Source: a virus. Taken from it: 64,000 nt of DNA. The stretch covers positions 109,398 through 173,397 of IMG/VR virus record IMGVR_UViG_3300032050_000009; one strand, given 5' to 3'. Of the stretch, positions 49,313 to 57,073 are shown one piece after another. The position numbers and the translations under genes are program-made. The notes beneath the pieces are model-generated. The model was given only the letters and a program-made list of their open reading frames with translations, made no database searches and was not told where the DNA came from. Position 1 is the first letter of the stretch. Each line of letters starts with the position of its first letter.

Positions 49313-49778
49313 TTTAAGTATTCAAGACTATAAAGACTTAATGACTTTTTGTAACCTTAATGAAATTAAGTTAGTTGACGATTTTGTAAGACTTTGTTTT
49401 AGAAAAGGGTATTACATAGAGAAATATGGTTTATTAAACCAAGGTCAATTACCTGAAGTTATTGACCGTGAATTAGAGAAAGAAGTTATTAAAGAAGTTA
49501 TAGTTGAGAAAGAAATTTTCATCGAAAAACCTGTAGTTGATAATACAAAGATTGAAGAGTTACAAAACGAGATTTATATTTTAAAAGGTAAACTTGAAAA
49601 TCAAAAAGAAGTTGAATGTGGTAAATTACAGGAAACTCTGATGAACTTAAACAGACAACTAGGTGAAAAGAATGAGGTTATAAAAGAATTAAGAAATAAG
49701 GTTGATGACCTTGAAAATCTCACAAAAACTTCTTATGCTTTCTACATGAAAAGTTCAAATTTAAAAGATAGATTATAA
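49284..49778 (+). CDS. Coiled-coil protein overlapping gp47
   Basis: A 164-residue protein. The N-terminal 45 residues resemble a compact helical fold (TIDLSIQDYKDLMTFCNLNE), then a Glu/Val/Lys-rich segment with the motif EVIKEVIVEKEIFIEKP, then a clear coiled coil (LQETLMNLNRQLGEKNEVIK, and onward). No membrane segment. I start it at the ATG at 49284, three bases after a TTG; it overlaps gp47 by 29 bases in another frame. The same EV/VE-type heptads occur in the membrane protein at 54453. Function unknown; a dimerising adaptor of the gp46/47 complex is possible. Confidence 0.68.
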   Translation: MEQKNSLTIDLSIQDYKDLMTFCNLNEIKLVDDFVRLCFRKGYYIEKYGLLNQGQLPEVIDRELEKEVIKEVIVEKEIFIEKPVVDNTKIEELQNEIYILKGKLENQKEVECGKLQETLMNLNRQLGEKNEVIKELRNKVDDLENLTKTSYAFYMKSSNLKDRL

Positions 49779-49788
49779 AACAAATAAA

Positions 49789-50133
49789 ATGATGACAACT
49801 TTAATTGCGTGGTTCGTGTTGGCCTACGGGTTTTCCAACATTATGGTTTATGGTAGTATTTTCGAAGGATTTAGAAATACCATAAGTTTATTGGGAATTA
49901 GATTCTCACTATTTAAATTCTTTTCTGACCTATTGTCATGTATGATGTGTACGTCTACATGGGTTGGATTTTTCTTGGGACTTGTCCTTATTTCCCCCTC
50001 TCACCATCTTTTCCTAACACCAAAATGGATATCTTGGTTCTTTGATGGACTTATGGCTTCAGGAGCGGTATGGGCGATTAACTCCATCGTTGAATGGTTT
50101 GAAGAAAATAGACCAAAAACTAATCATTTATAA
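49789..50133 (+). CDS. Small membrane protein with CxxC motif (DUF1360-like)
   Basis: A 114-residue protein with three hydrophobic segments (about residues 4-24, 47-68, 83-104). The middle one carries C-x-x-C (Cys51, Cys54) followed by Trp58 in SCMMCTSTWVG, a pattern I associate with DUF1360-type phage and bacterial membrane proteins. The C terminus is charged and cytoplasm-like. Its role is unknown. It sits in the middle of the gp47-gp46 gene set, which is odd for a membrane protein, but such genes are also found near recombination genes in other T4-like phages. Confidence 0.72.
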   Translation: MMTTLIAWFVLAYGFSNIMVYGSIFEGFRNTISLLGIRFSLFKFFSDLLSCMMCTSTWVGFFLGLVLISPSHHLFLTPKWISWFFDGLMASGAVWAINSIVEWFEENRPKTNHL

Positions 50134-50143
50134 ATTTAATATT

Positions 50144-50338
50144 ATGCCAAAGTCAAGACAACGTAAAAATCACAAACAAAAGGTTGAAAATCGTAACAAC
50201 CTACTCAAGGGTGTTCGTCGTAAGATGGAAAAAGAATATACTGAAATGTTGGAAAAACAACTTCAGCAATATCAAGAACAAATGTCAGCCATGACAGAAG
50301 AGAACAACTCAGAAGTAGTTGACGTTACCCCAATTTAA
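50144..50338 (+). CDS. Small basic, helical protein
   Basis: A 64-residue protein (MPKSRQRKNHKQKVENRNNL) with a strongly basic N terminus and a Glu/Gln-rich amphipathic helix towards the C terminus. The ATG at 50144 is chosen because the upstream in-frame stretch encodes an unlikely hydrophobic-rich leader overlapping the previous gene. It starts 10 bases after one gene and ends three bases before gp46. The basic N terminus suggests nucleic-acid binding, but I recognise no family. Confidence 0.65.
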   Translation: MPKSRQRKNHKQKVENRNNLLKGVRRKMEKEYTEMLEKQLQQYQEQMSAMTEENNSEVVDVTPI

Positions 50339-50341
50339 TAT

Positions 50342-52714
50342 ATGGATTTGTTTAATCCACCGCCCAATTTTAATTATAAAAATATGACTCACGATTTAGA
50401 AGTAGAAAATTTAGAAAACCCTTATATACAAGTCGTTTGGGAGGATTATGCGGAGAACTTCACTCAGGAAAAGATTAAAAGTGTTAGACAGTATTTCCAA
50501 AAAAAATACTTCTCAACTAATGTGAATGTTATAACCAAAACAATCATAACTGAAGAGACGACACATACTGTTGACATATCTTTTAATATTCTTGATAAGA
50601 ACTATCAACATGAACTAATAAAGTCATATTTGAAATCCAAATCAAATGAGGAATTATTTGAAGAAGTTTATAAATTGGATTCAGTGGTGGATAACAAATT
50701 GGTGTTAGACCAGTCAGAAGCGTCCCCATTCAAAAGATGGTACATTAAAAACATTGAGTTCTCAAATTTTCTATCTTATGGTGAAAACCAAAAGTTGGAT
50801 TTTGAAAAGTGTAATGGTATTAGTGTAGTTGAGTCTAATCCGCCAAATTTTGGTGGTAAGACGGTTCTGACGGTTGATTTACTTTTATTTCTTTTCTTTA
50901 ATGAAACAACCAAAACAACAAAGGCTGAGGAAATCTTTAATAGATTTACCGATAAGAATAAAGTATCGGTTAAAGGTGAAATTGTTATTGATGGAGATGA
51001 ATACATTATTGTTCGTAACATTGAAAGAAAGAAAGCGAAATCGGGGGAATGGAATGTTAAGACTGAATTAGATTTTTTTAAAAAGTTATCCGATGGTAGT
51101 TTACAGAACTTCACTGGTGAACAACGTAGAGAGACTGAGTCCTTTATCAAAACTTCTATAGGTTCTAAGGATGACTTTTTGATGACAATACTAACAACGG
51201 CAACAAACCTTGAGGAATTGATTGACTCTAAACCAACAGCAAGGGGTCAAGTATTGTCTCGTTTTATGGGATTAGACTTTCTAAAGAGAAAGGAAGAAGC
51301 GGGTAAGGAGATTTATTCTGAGTTTTCTAAGTCAATGATATCAAATGTTTACAATAGTGAACAACTTAAGAATGACATCGAGACTTATGAGGAGACTATT
51401 AAAACCAATGAGAAACTTATCACAACTGAACAAGGTAACTTGATTGATGTTCAAGGACGTATTATAAAAGGACAAGAGTATCGTGATGGATTGTTGAAGA
51501 ACAAACACATGGATATTGATAAGGAGATTGGTTTATTACAACCTGATAAAGTTAAAGTTGAAATTTCAGGTTTTGAAACTCAAAAATCCCAAGTTGAGAA
51601 ACAATTATCCGAAGTTAAAGTTGTTGAACCTAGCGAATACTATCATGAAGACAAACATGATGAGGTCAAGGACGAATACAACACAGCGTTTAAGAAAAAG
51701 GTTGAAGTTGAAACCAATATTTCATCAATCGAAAAGTTAAAAAGTTCTGTTAGTGGTGGTATTAAATGTGAACACTGTGGTATTGAATTAATGAACGCGG
51801 CCATAACACAGTCAAGAATCTCAGAACTTGACGGATATCTCACGAATAAAAAGGAAATTGAGGACTTAATGAATGATTTATCAAACAAAGAGAAGGGATT
51901 TGTTAACCTAAAGAAAGAGTTTGATGAGTATGAAAAAAATAAGTTAATCAAAGAGAAGTTGGAACTTAACATAGAAAGTTTCAATATGAAAATTGAAAAA
52001 CTTAATGAAAAGCTTACAAAATACGAACAGGCTCAAGAAAAAATACAAGCAAACAATAAGATTGACGAATTGTTAATAAAGGCCGACATTAGACTTGGTG
52101 AGTTGGAGAGAGAAAAGGACGATATCAACAAAAAGATAACAGGTTATCAATTTGAAATTGACAGTCTTAATGAAAAAATTGACAAAAACAAAAAGTTAAT
52201 TGAAAAAATTAAGGAAGAATCGTCAAAGGAACGGGTTTATAAGGTATATTTGGAAACATTTGGAAAAAATGGTATTTCCAAACTAATTATGAAAACAATG
52301 ATGCCTTTAATTAATTCAGAATTACAAAGGTTGCTTGAAGATAGTTGTCATTTTAGATTGGAAATTAGAATCAATGACAAAAACGAGGTTGAGTTTTTGA
52401 TGATTGATAACAATACTCAAATTGAAAAGTTAATGTCATCGGGTTCGGGATATGAAAGAACTATCGCTTCCTTAGCTTTGAGAGCGGTATTGAGTAAAAT
52501 ATGTTCTTTACCAAAACCAAACATCATAGTTTTTGATGAAGTATTCGGAAAGATTTCAAATGAAAACTTAGATATGGTTTCAGAGTTCTTTAAGAAAATT
52601 AAAGAATATTTTGAAAAAATATTTGTAATAACACACAACCCTTTGGTTACAAATTGGTCAGATAATGTTGTTAGAATAGAAAAAGTTGATAACATTAGTT
52701 TTGTGAATCAATAA
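50342..52714 (+). CDS. 46: gp46-like recombination ATPase (SbcC/Rad50)
   Basis: A 790-residue SMC/Rad50-type ATPase, partner of gp47. The head begins near residue 130 (KRWYIKNIEFSNFLSYGENQ). The P-loop is NPPNFGGKT (residues 166-174), in which the usual first Gly is replaced by Pro. Long coiled-coil arms surround a zinc hook CEHC (Cys476, Cys479). The signature is LMSSGSGYERTIASLALRAV, and Walker B is IIVFDEVFGK near residue 730. A 130-residue extension precedes the head; I do not recognise it, and T4 gp46 lacks it. The complex prepares DNA ends for recombination. The next gene's promoter lies inside its 3' end. Confidence 0.92.
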   Translation: MDLFNPPPNFNYKNMTHDLEVENLENPYIQVVWEDYAENFTQEKIKSVRQYFQKKYFSTNVNVITKTIITEETTHTVDISFNILDKNYQHELIKSYLKSKSNEELFEEVYKLDSVVDNKLVLDQSEASPFKRWYIKNIEFSNFLSYGENQKLDFEKCNGISVVESNPPNFGGKTVLTVDLLLFLFFNETTKTTKAEEIFNRFTDKNKVSVKGEIVIDGDEYIIVRNIERKKAKSGEWNVKTELDFFKKLSDGSLQNFTGEQRRETESFIKTSIGSKDDFLMTILTTATNLEELIDSKPTARGQVLSRFMGLDFLKRKEEAGKEIYSEFSKSMISNVYNSEQLKNDIETYEETIKTNEKLITTEQGNLIDVQGRIIKGQEYRDGLLKNKHMDIDKEIGLLQPDKVKVEISGFETQKSQVEKQLSEVKVVEPSEYYHEDKHDEVKDEYNTAFKKKVEVETNISSIEKLKSSVSGGIKCEHCGIELMNAAITQSRISELDGYLTNKKEIEDLMNDLSNKEKGFVNLKKEFDEYEKNKLIKEKLELNIESFNMKIEKLNEKLTKYEQAQEKIQANNKIDELLIKADIRLGELEREKDDINKKITGYQFEIDSLNEKIDKNKKLIEKIKEESSKERVYKVYLETFGKNGISKLIMKTMMPLINSELQRLLEDSCHFRLEIRINDKNEVEFLMIDNNTQIEKLMSSGSGYERTIASLALRAVLSKICSLPKPNIIVFDEVFGKISNENLDMVSEFFKKIKEYFEKIFVITHNPLVTNWSDNVVRIEKVDNISFVNQ

Positions 52715-52729
52715 TTTTGGTTATTTTTG
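52701..52729 (+). promoter_or_regulatory. Bacteroidota-type promoter for the sigma-factor operon
   Basis: TTG at 52701-52703, 18 bases, then TATTTTTG at 52722-52729, a full match to the TAnnTTTG -7 element of Bacteroidota promoters. The gene start at 52741 follows by 11 bases. The -33 element lies in the last codons of gp46. Confidence 0.6.
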
Positions 52730-52740
52730 TAAAAAATTAT

Positions 52741-53295
52741 ATGAAGTACATTATTTTTATATTCGGAGAGACAGATAATCAAGACAAATTTGTTAATTTG
52801 TTATGTGACAATATTATTTTGAACATCAATGTTGATTATATAAAGTTTTTTTATGGAGATACCTCTTGTGTGTTTACATTTAAAAGTGAAACACAGTTCG
52901 AAGAGGTATCTAAAAAAGTTACTAAAATATTAGAAAAGATTGATATTTCTTATTTCTTGTTACCTTATAGTGATTTTGAAATTAACGCGAGAATTGATGA
53001 TGCGACTCTTGAACATTTGTTTGGTAAAGAGTTAGACGAAGAAACACCCGATTCGGATGAGATGGATTTGGTTGAACCACAAACTTTTTTCTCAAGACTT
53101 GATGAGGCACTGGCAAATATGAAAGATAATATAGAAGATTATGATGATGAGATTGATATTGACATATTACCAAGATTGAAGAAGAAGAAACCAATAAAAA
53201 CTCTTGATGAAATTTTGGACCAGATTAACGAAAATGGATTAAATTCGCTCACAGAAGAAGACAAACAACTTTTAGAAAAATACTCAAACATATAA
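52741..53295 (+). CDS. Acidic protein upstream of the sigma factor
   Basis: A 184-residue acidic protein. The N-terminal 90 residues alternate strands and helices (MKYIIFIFGETDNQDKFVNL). The centre is rich in Asp and Glu (LDEETPDSDEMDLVEP). The C-terminal stretch, KTLDEILDQINENGLNSLTE followed by EDKQLLEKYSN, resembles a short tail found at the end of Bacteroidota rhomboid and other proteins (L-D-x-I-L-D-K-I-x-x-x-G-x-x-S-L-T-x-x-E). I choose ATG 52741, since the promoter motif overlaps any earlier start. It lies one base before the sigma-factor ATG, so the pair is co-expressed; a partner of the sigma factor is a speculative possibility. Confidence 0.7.
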   Translation: MKYIIFIFGETDNQDKFVNLLCDNIILNINVDYIKFFYGDTSCVFTFKSETQFEEVSKKVTKILEKIDISYFLLPYSDFEINARIDDATLEHLFGKELDEETPDSDEMDLVEPQTFFSRLDEALANMKDNIEDYDDEIDIDILPRLKKKKPIKTLDEILDQINENGLNSLTEEDKQLLEKYSNI

Positions 53296-53296
53296 T

Positions 53297-54097
53297 ATGA
53301 AAGAAAAAAACACCGGTATTCCAATTAATCAAGAAGAAATTCAACATTACCTAAAAGATATTCGTAAAATTAAGGTTATGACCCCCGAGAGGGAACGTGA
53401 GTTGGCTAAGATGATTCAATCTGAAAATCTAACCAAACAACAACGAGATGAAATCAACCAAGAAATTTTGGAAGGTAATCTCAGGTTTGTTATCACGGTG
53501 GCAAAACAATATCAAAATCAAGGTTTGGATTTTCCTGACTTGATTGCCGAGGGTAACTTAGGACTATTGAAAGCCATTCAAAACTTTGATTGGAGTAAAA
53601 ACTTGAGGTTTATATCATATGCGGTTTGGTGGGTTAAACAATCTATCTTACAGTCCCTCAACGACAACGCTCGTACTATTCGACTTCCAGTAAATGTGGT
53701 TCAGGACCTACAACGAGCAAAGAAAGAGGTGGAATCTAAGGGTGGTAAATTGGATGAGAGATTTGAAATGTTACCGTCTATTATTGATTTGGATATGAAC
53801 ATCAATGAAGAAGGTGATACTTTGGTTGATGTTATTAAGAACGAAGACGCGGATATGCCTGATGCGGTGTTTAATAACAAAGACGTTCTTAAGATGGAAC
53901 TAGTTGGATTGTTAAACGTTTTGGATGAGAGAGAACGAATAATCATATTGGATTATTTCGGACTATCAGGTACACCAAGAACACTCGAAGACATAGGGTC
54001 TGACTTTAATTTGACGAAAGAGAGAGTACGACAAATTAAAGAAAAGGCTCTAAGAAAACTGAGGAACGAAAGTTCGGTTTTGTTCGACTACATGTAA
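53297..54097 (+). CDS. RpoD-like sigma factor
   Basis: A 266-residue sigma-70-family factor that should direct host RNA polymerase. Region 1.2 is at residues about 10-45, region 2 at 58-130 (NLRFVITVAKQYQNQGLDFP, then FISYAVWWVKQSILQSL), a shortened region 3 at 131-190, and region 4 at 200-258 (LEDIGSDFNLTKERVRQIKE). Region 2 closely resembles Bacteroidota RpoD, including the conserved YAVWWVKQSIL core, but QSLNDNART replaces the host-type QALAEQSRI. Region 3 is about 20 residues shorter than in RpoD. T4 uses the much smaller gp55 for late transcription, so this factor may fill that role by reading the TATTTAT motif. A strong terminator follows. Confidence 0.93.
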   Translation: MKEKNTGIPINQEEIQHYLKDIRKIKVMTPERERELAKMIQSENLTKQQRDEINQEILEGNLRFVITVAKQYQNQGLDFPDLIAEGNLGLLKAIQNFDWSKNLRFISYAVWWVKQSILQSLNDNARTIRLPVNVVQDLQRAKKEVESKGGKLDERFEMLPSIIDLDMNINEEGDTLVDVIKNEDADMPDAVFNNKDVLKMELVGLLNVLDERERIIILDYFGLSGTPRTLEDIGSDFNLTKERVRQIKEKALRKLRNESSVLFDYM

Positions 54098-54104
54098 AAA
54101 ACAG

Positions 54105-54138
54105 AAAACCTTCTATTTATTATGATAGAAGGTTTTTT
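54105..54138 (+). terminator. Rho-independent terminator after the sigma factor
   Basis: A perfect 12-bp stem (54105-54116 with 54125-54136), 8-base loop and a T-rich end. Confidence 0.88.
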
Positions 54139-54162
54139 ATTTTATTTAAAAACTAATTTGAT

Positions 54163-54456
54163 ATGAAAAATTTTTTAAACATTTTGGATGTGTGGGGAGT
54201 TAGATTAATGACCCTATTAATTCTTATTATTTTTATGAAAACTTGTTCTACAAACTCTCGAGTAGATAAGGTTAAAACACAAGTACAATTAAACAATGCA
54301 AAAATAGATTCTTTGACCATTGAGTTGAGAAAAGAAATCAGAATCGAAGGTCTCGAAACTGAAAGAAGAATGATTCAATCAACTGACAGAGACATCATGG
54401 ATGTAAATAGACAGGGTAAAATTGGAGAGATAATCGACAGTTTAAGAGCCCAATGA
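54163..54456 (+). CDS. Small membrane-anchored coiled-coil protein
   Basis: A 97-residue protein with one hydrophobic segment at residues about 14-27 (RLMTLLILIIFMKTC), then a charged, helical coiled coil. The layout, N-terminal anchor and periplasmic coil, is that of inner-membrane spanin- or holin-accessory-like proteins, but there is no proven match. Its stop overlaps the next start (ATGA). Together with the following membrane protein and the amidase it forms the start of a likely lysis cluster. A Cys at the end of the anchor (CSTNS) is not in lipobox position. Confidence 0.62.
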   Translation: MKNFLNILDVWGVRLMTLLILIIFMKTCSTNSRVDKVKTQVQLNNAKIDSLTIELRKEIRIEGLETERRMIQSTDRDIMDVNRQGKIGEIIDSLRAQ

Positions 54457-55193
54457 TAAAGAAATCTTTACAGTGGATTAAGGATAATCCAAACAGAACA
54501 ATGTTCTTGGTCCCAATTATATTGGTAGCCGGAATATCAATCTCTCACGTAGTTGCATGGTACGATATCGCCAATCCAATTAATTGGGCAATTTATCTTT
54601 CAATCGCAATCGAGGTAGGTGCGATGACAGCTCTTGTTGCGGCAACAAATAAAATAAAGGGTGGAGTTTGGTTTATGTTTGGATTGGTCACCTTAATACA
54701 AATGATAGGTAATATTTTTTATTCGTATAAAGAAATCGATGCTAATAGTGAATTGTTCAAAGCATGGGTGGAGTTAACCTCACCACTTTGGGAGGCTTTA
54801 GGGTCCGATACGAATGATGTTATCTCACTAAAAAGATGGTTGGCGTTTTTAGAAGGGGGGTTACTTCCGATAATTTCATTAACATCATTACACTTCTTTA
54901 CAAAATATGATAGTGGTAAAAAGTCTGAAGTAGTTGTTGAAGAAAAGTTTGTTGAGATAGAAAAAATAGTTGAAGTCGAAAAGATTGTAGAAGTACCGGT
55001 TGAGGTAGAAAAAATTGTTGAAAAAGTAATTGAAGTACCGGTTGAGGTTGAGAAAATTGTAGAGGTTCCTGTCGAAGTTGAAAAAATAGTTGAAAGAATA
55101 GTGGAAGTTCCGGTTGAAAATAAGTTAGATGAAGTGATTGAAGAACCAACAGAAACTGATTCACAGGTAAAAAGACTAACCTACAGAAAATAA
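54453..55193 (+). CDS. Four-helix membrane protein with (VEVPVEVEKIVE) repeats
   Basis: A 246-residue protein with four hydrophobic helices (residues about 17-37, 44-64, 70-90 and 129-149). The sequence ISHVVAWYDIANPINWAIYL spans the first two. The C-terminal part (about 160-232) is a tandem repeat of Val-Glu-Lys units such as VEVPVEVEKIVE, likely an extended heptad-like rod on the cytoplasmic side. It could be a holin-type or anchor protein in the lysis region, but no family is certain to me. It starts within the stop of the previous gene. Confidence 0.65.
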   Translation: MIKKSLQWIKDNPNRTMFLVPIILVAGISISHVVAWYDIANPINWAIYLSIAIEVGAMTALVAATNKIKGGVWFMFGLVTLIQMIGNIFYSYKEIDANSELFKAWVELTSPLWEALGSDTNDVISLKRWLAFLEGGLLPIISLTSLHFFTKYDSGKKSEVVVEEKFVEIEKIVEVEKIVEVPVEVEKIVEKVIEVPVEVEKIVEVPVEVEKIVERIVEVPVENKLDEVIEEPTETDSQVKRLTYRK

Positions 55194-55213
55194 ATCACAA
55201 ATTGTGATATATT

Positions 55214-55819
55214 ATGATAGAAGTTATCAAATACGGTGATTTCAAGCCGACAGGTAAACAGAAGAAAAAACAACAAATTATATTACAACACACCTCAAGA
55301 AATATTGAGGAATATCTCCTTAGTTTGAAATATAGATTTAACGGTGGGTATAAAAAAATACCTAACTACGTTGTCAGTCGAGATGGAAAGATATTACAAC
55401 TTTTAGAAAACGAATCTCACTCTAAAATATTTTCTGAAGAAAACATAAACAGAAATTCCATAATTATTTCATTGGAAAATTTGGGATGGTTAGAAAAAGA
55501 ACCATTAAATAATCAATATGTTAACTGGATTGGAGATATTTATAAGGGTGACGCTTATGAAAAAAAATGGAGAGACTATTTTTTTTGGCAACCTTATACC
55601 GAAACTCAAATAGAATACACTGCTAAATTGTGTAGAAAAATTTTAGATGAGACAGGAATACCAAGAGAGGTTGTGGAACATAACACACGTATAAATGGAG
55701 TTGAGAAATTTAGAGGGGTAACCTCAAAAAGTAATTTCGATAGTGTTTTTACTGATTTGAGTCCGGCCTTTAATTTTGAAACATTTTTAAAATATTTGAA
55801 TGATGAACAATTCACATGA
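55214..55819 (+). CDS. N-acetylmuramoyl-L-alanine amidase (endolysin)
   Basis: A 201-residue enzyme of the amidase_2 (T7 lysozyme-like) fold, which cuts the amide bond between muramic acid and the peptide stem. The zinc ligands fit His26 (IILQHTS), His156 (VVEHNTRI) and Asp181 (FTDLSPAF, the place usually taken by D-P-G-P-x-F). Glu88 in IIISLENLGW matches the conserved catalytic helper region. A VSRDGKILQLLEN strand is typical. There is no signal peptide, so release would depend on a holin. The gene is flanked by membrane proteins and the spanin-like pair, defining the lysis cluster. Its 3' end overlaps the next gene by 20 bases. Confidence 0.85.
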   Translation: MIEVIKYGDFKPTGKQKKKQQIILQHTSRNIEEYLLSLKYRFNGGYKKIPNYVVSRDGKILQLLENESHSKIFSEENINRNSIIISLENLGWLEKEPLNNQYVNWIGDIYKGDAYEKKWRDYFFWQPYTETQIEYTAKLCRKILDETGIPREVVEHNTRINGVEKFRGVTSKSNFDSVFTDLSPAFNFETFLKYLNDEQFT

Positions 55820-56408
55820 TGAAATTAAAAAATTATTAAAAGCTTCGAGGAGTATGCTCTCGAATAATACCATCAACGAACAGATAAGTGAGATTAAGAA
55901 TAGATATGGTATTATTACAGAACAGGGTTCGGACTTAGCGTCAGATAACATCACTAAAAAAATGAATATTGCTAAGTCTGTTGAGGATAAAATCGAAGAC
56001 GATACTGAACCCGACAGAGATAAAAGTCAGGGTTATAGAATATCAGGGGGAATAATGGTTTTACACGGAAAAGATTCCTCAGATTTAGAATTGACAACCG
56101 ACGATAAAATCGCGTTCCAAGAAACAATGGATGAGTTTGTTAATGAGGTATCAGACTTGGTAGATTTTAATAAATTAAACGTATATCCAAACAATGTTGA
56201 ATGGTCAGGAAAAATTATCGATTTTGATATTGAATTTTTCTTTTCAATAGGTGAAGACGGAGGAATGTACATTAATGGAGATATGATTAAGGCTGATGAA
56301 AATTTTGTGGAGATGATTAATAAGTTAAAAACTTATTATGATAAGTTCAAGTCAAAATGGGCTAAAGTTTTGGCTTCACGTAAAAAAACAAATAAGGTAG
56401 AAAAATGA
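55800..56408 (+). CDS. Conserved phage protein with acidic linker
   Basis: A 202-residue protein beginning MMNNSHDEIKKLLKASRSML. The amphipathic N-terminal 45 residues (up to YGIITEQGSD) are followed by a charged linker (DKIEDDTEPDRDKSQG), then a compact alpha/beta domain with GGIMVLHGKDSSDLELTTDD and IIDFDIEFFFSIGEDGGMY. From memory, this type of N-terminal helix is repeated in several unrelated-length proteins of related phages, maybe as a targeting segment. Start could be 55800 or 55803. Its stop overlaps the spanin-like gene (ATGA). Function unknown; its place in a lysis cluster does not prove a lysis role. Confidence 0.62.
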   Translation: MMNNSHDEIKKLLKASRSMLSNNTINEQISEIKNRYGIITEQGSDLASDNITKKMNIAKSVEDKIEDDTEPDRDKSQGYRISGGIMVLHGKDSSDLELTTDDKIAFQETMDEFVNEVSDLVDFNKLNVYPNNVEWSGKIIDFDIEFFFSIGEDGGMYINGDMIKADENFVEMINKLKTYYDKFKSKWAKVLASRKKTNKVEK

Positions 56409-56752
56409 ACGAAATTTTAAAAACAGTATTGTTATTTGTTATAGTAGCTTTGGTGGGATATTCAGTTTTCTTGACTAATGGTATAAAAACTGATGTTCAA
56501 TCGCACTATGATAAGATTGATAGTTTACAAATATCTATAGATTCCGCAACGGCTGTAAACTCAATGATAGACGAAAAATTACTAAAATTAGATGCCGACA
56601 TAAACAATGTGACTAACGAAATTTTGGCGGTAGACCAAACAATAAACGATATTAAAATTCAAACAAATGGTAAGGTTATTAATGTTGATAAGTATACTCA
56701 TACTGAGCTTAAAAAGTTTTTCTCAAAAAGATACAACTCAGCTGGAAATTAG
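56405..56752 (+). CDS. Spanin-like inner-membrane component (candidate)
   Basis: A 115-residue protein with an N-terminal membrane anchor (residues about 5-25, ILKTVLLFVIVALVGYSVFL) and a periplasmic coiled coil with regular Ile/Leu and Asp/Asn spacing. The C terminus, HTELKKFFSKRYNSAG, is a conserved-looking phage motif (T-E-L-x-x-F-F-x-x-R-Y). This is the architecture of an i-spanin, which pulls inner and outer membranes together at lysis. The next gene begins inside this one (86-base overlap in another frame), the typical arrangement of Rz/Rz1-type pairs. No lipobox or outer-membrane domain is present here. Confidence 0.55.
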   Translation: MNEILKTVLLFVIVALVGYSVFLTNGIKTDVQSHYDKIDSLQISIDSATAVNSMIDEKLLKLDADINNVTNEILAVDQTINDIKIQTNGKVINVDKYTHTELKKFFSKRYNSAGN

Positions 56753-57071
56753 TACTCAGACTGCACGACTGATTATAAAAGATTTAATTAAGTATGATGG
56801 ATGTAAAGACGAGTTGACTCAAGCTTATATAAAAATTGGAAAGCTTGAAGAAAGAGAATCTCTTAAAGACACCATGATAACTTATTTGGAAAAGAAAGAT
56901 TCAACATACCAATTTATTATTCAACAAAAAGATGGTCAAATAGTTGAGTACGGTAAAGTAAATACAAAACTCCAAAGTGAATTGGACTCTAAGAATAAAC
57001 AATTCAAATGGTATAAACGAGGTACTATCGCAGGAGGAGTATTTCTTATACTATTACTATTAGCAATTTAA
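56667..57071 (+). CDS. Overlapping exported protein with C-terminal anchor (spanin-like partner)
   Basis: A 134-residue protein whose first 20 residues (MVRLLMLISILILSLKSFSQ) form a signal peptide ending in SQ, as in Bacteroidota. The middle is a coiled-coil stretch (LEERESLKDTMITYLEKKDS), and the last 17 residues (GTIAGGVFLILLLLAI) are a membrane segment. There is no lipobox Cys after the signal, so it is not a classical o-spanin. It overlaps the candidate i-spanin by 86 bases out of frame. ATG 56667 and 56682 are both possible. I favour a membrane-disruption role with its neighbour. Confidence 0.55.
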   Translation: MVRLLMLISILILSLKSFSQKDTTQLEISTQTARLIIKDLIKYDGCKDELTQAYIKIGKLEERESLKDTMITYLEKKDSTYQFIIQQKDGQIVEYGKVNTKLQSELDSKNKQFKWYKRGTIAGGVFLILLLLAI

Positions 57072-57073
57072 CT

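Noticed and set aside
50042-50143. Longer N-terminal form of the small basic protein
   Set aside because: The extra residues overlap the membrane-protein gene and have unlikely composition; the ATG at 50144 fits better.
54898-55164. Minus-strand open frame rich in Gln, Leu and Phe
   Set aside because: It is the antisense reading of the Val-Glu-Lys repeat in the membrane protein.
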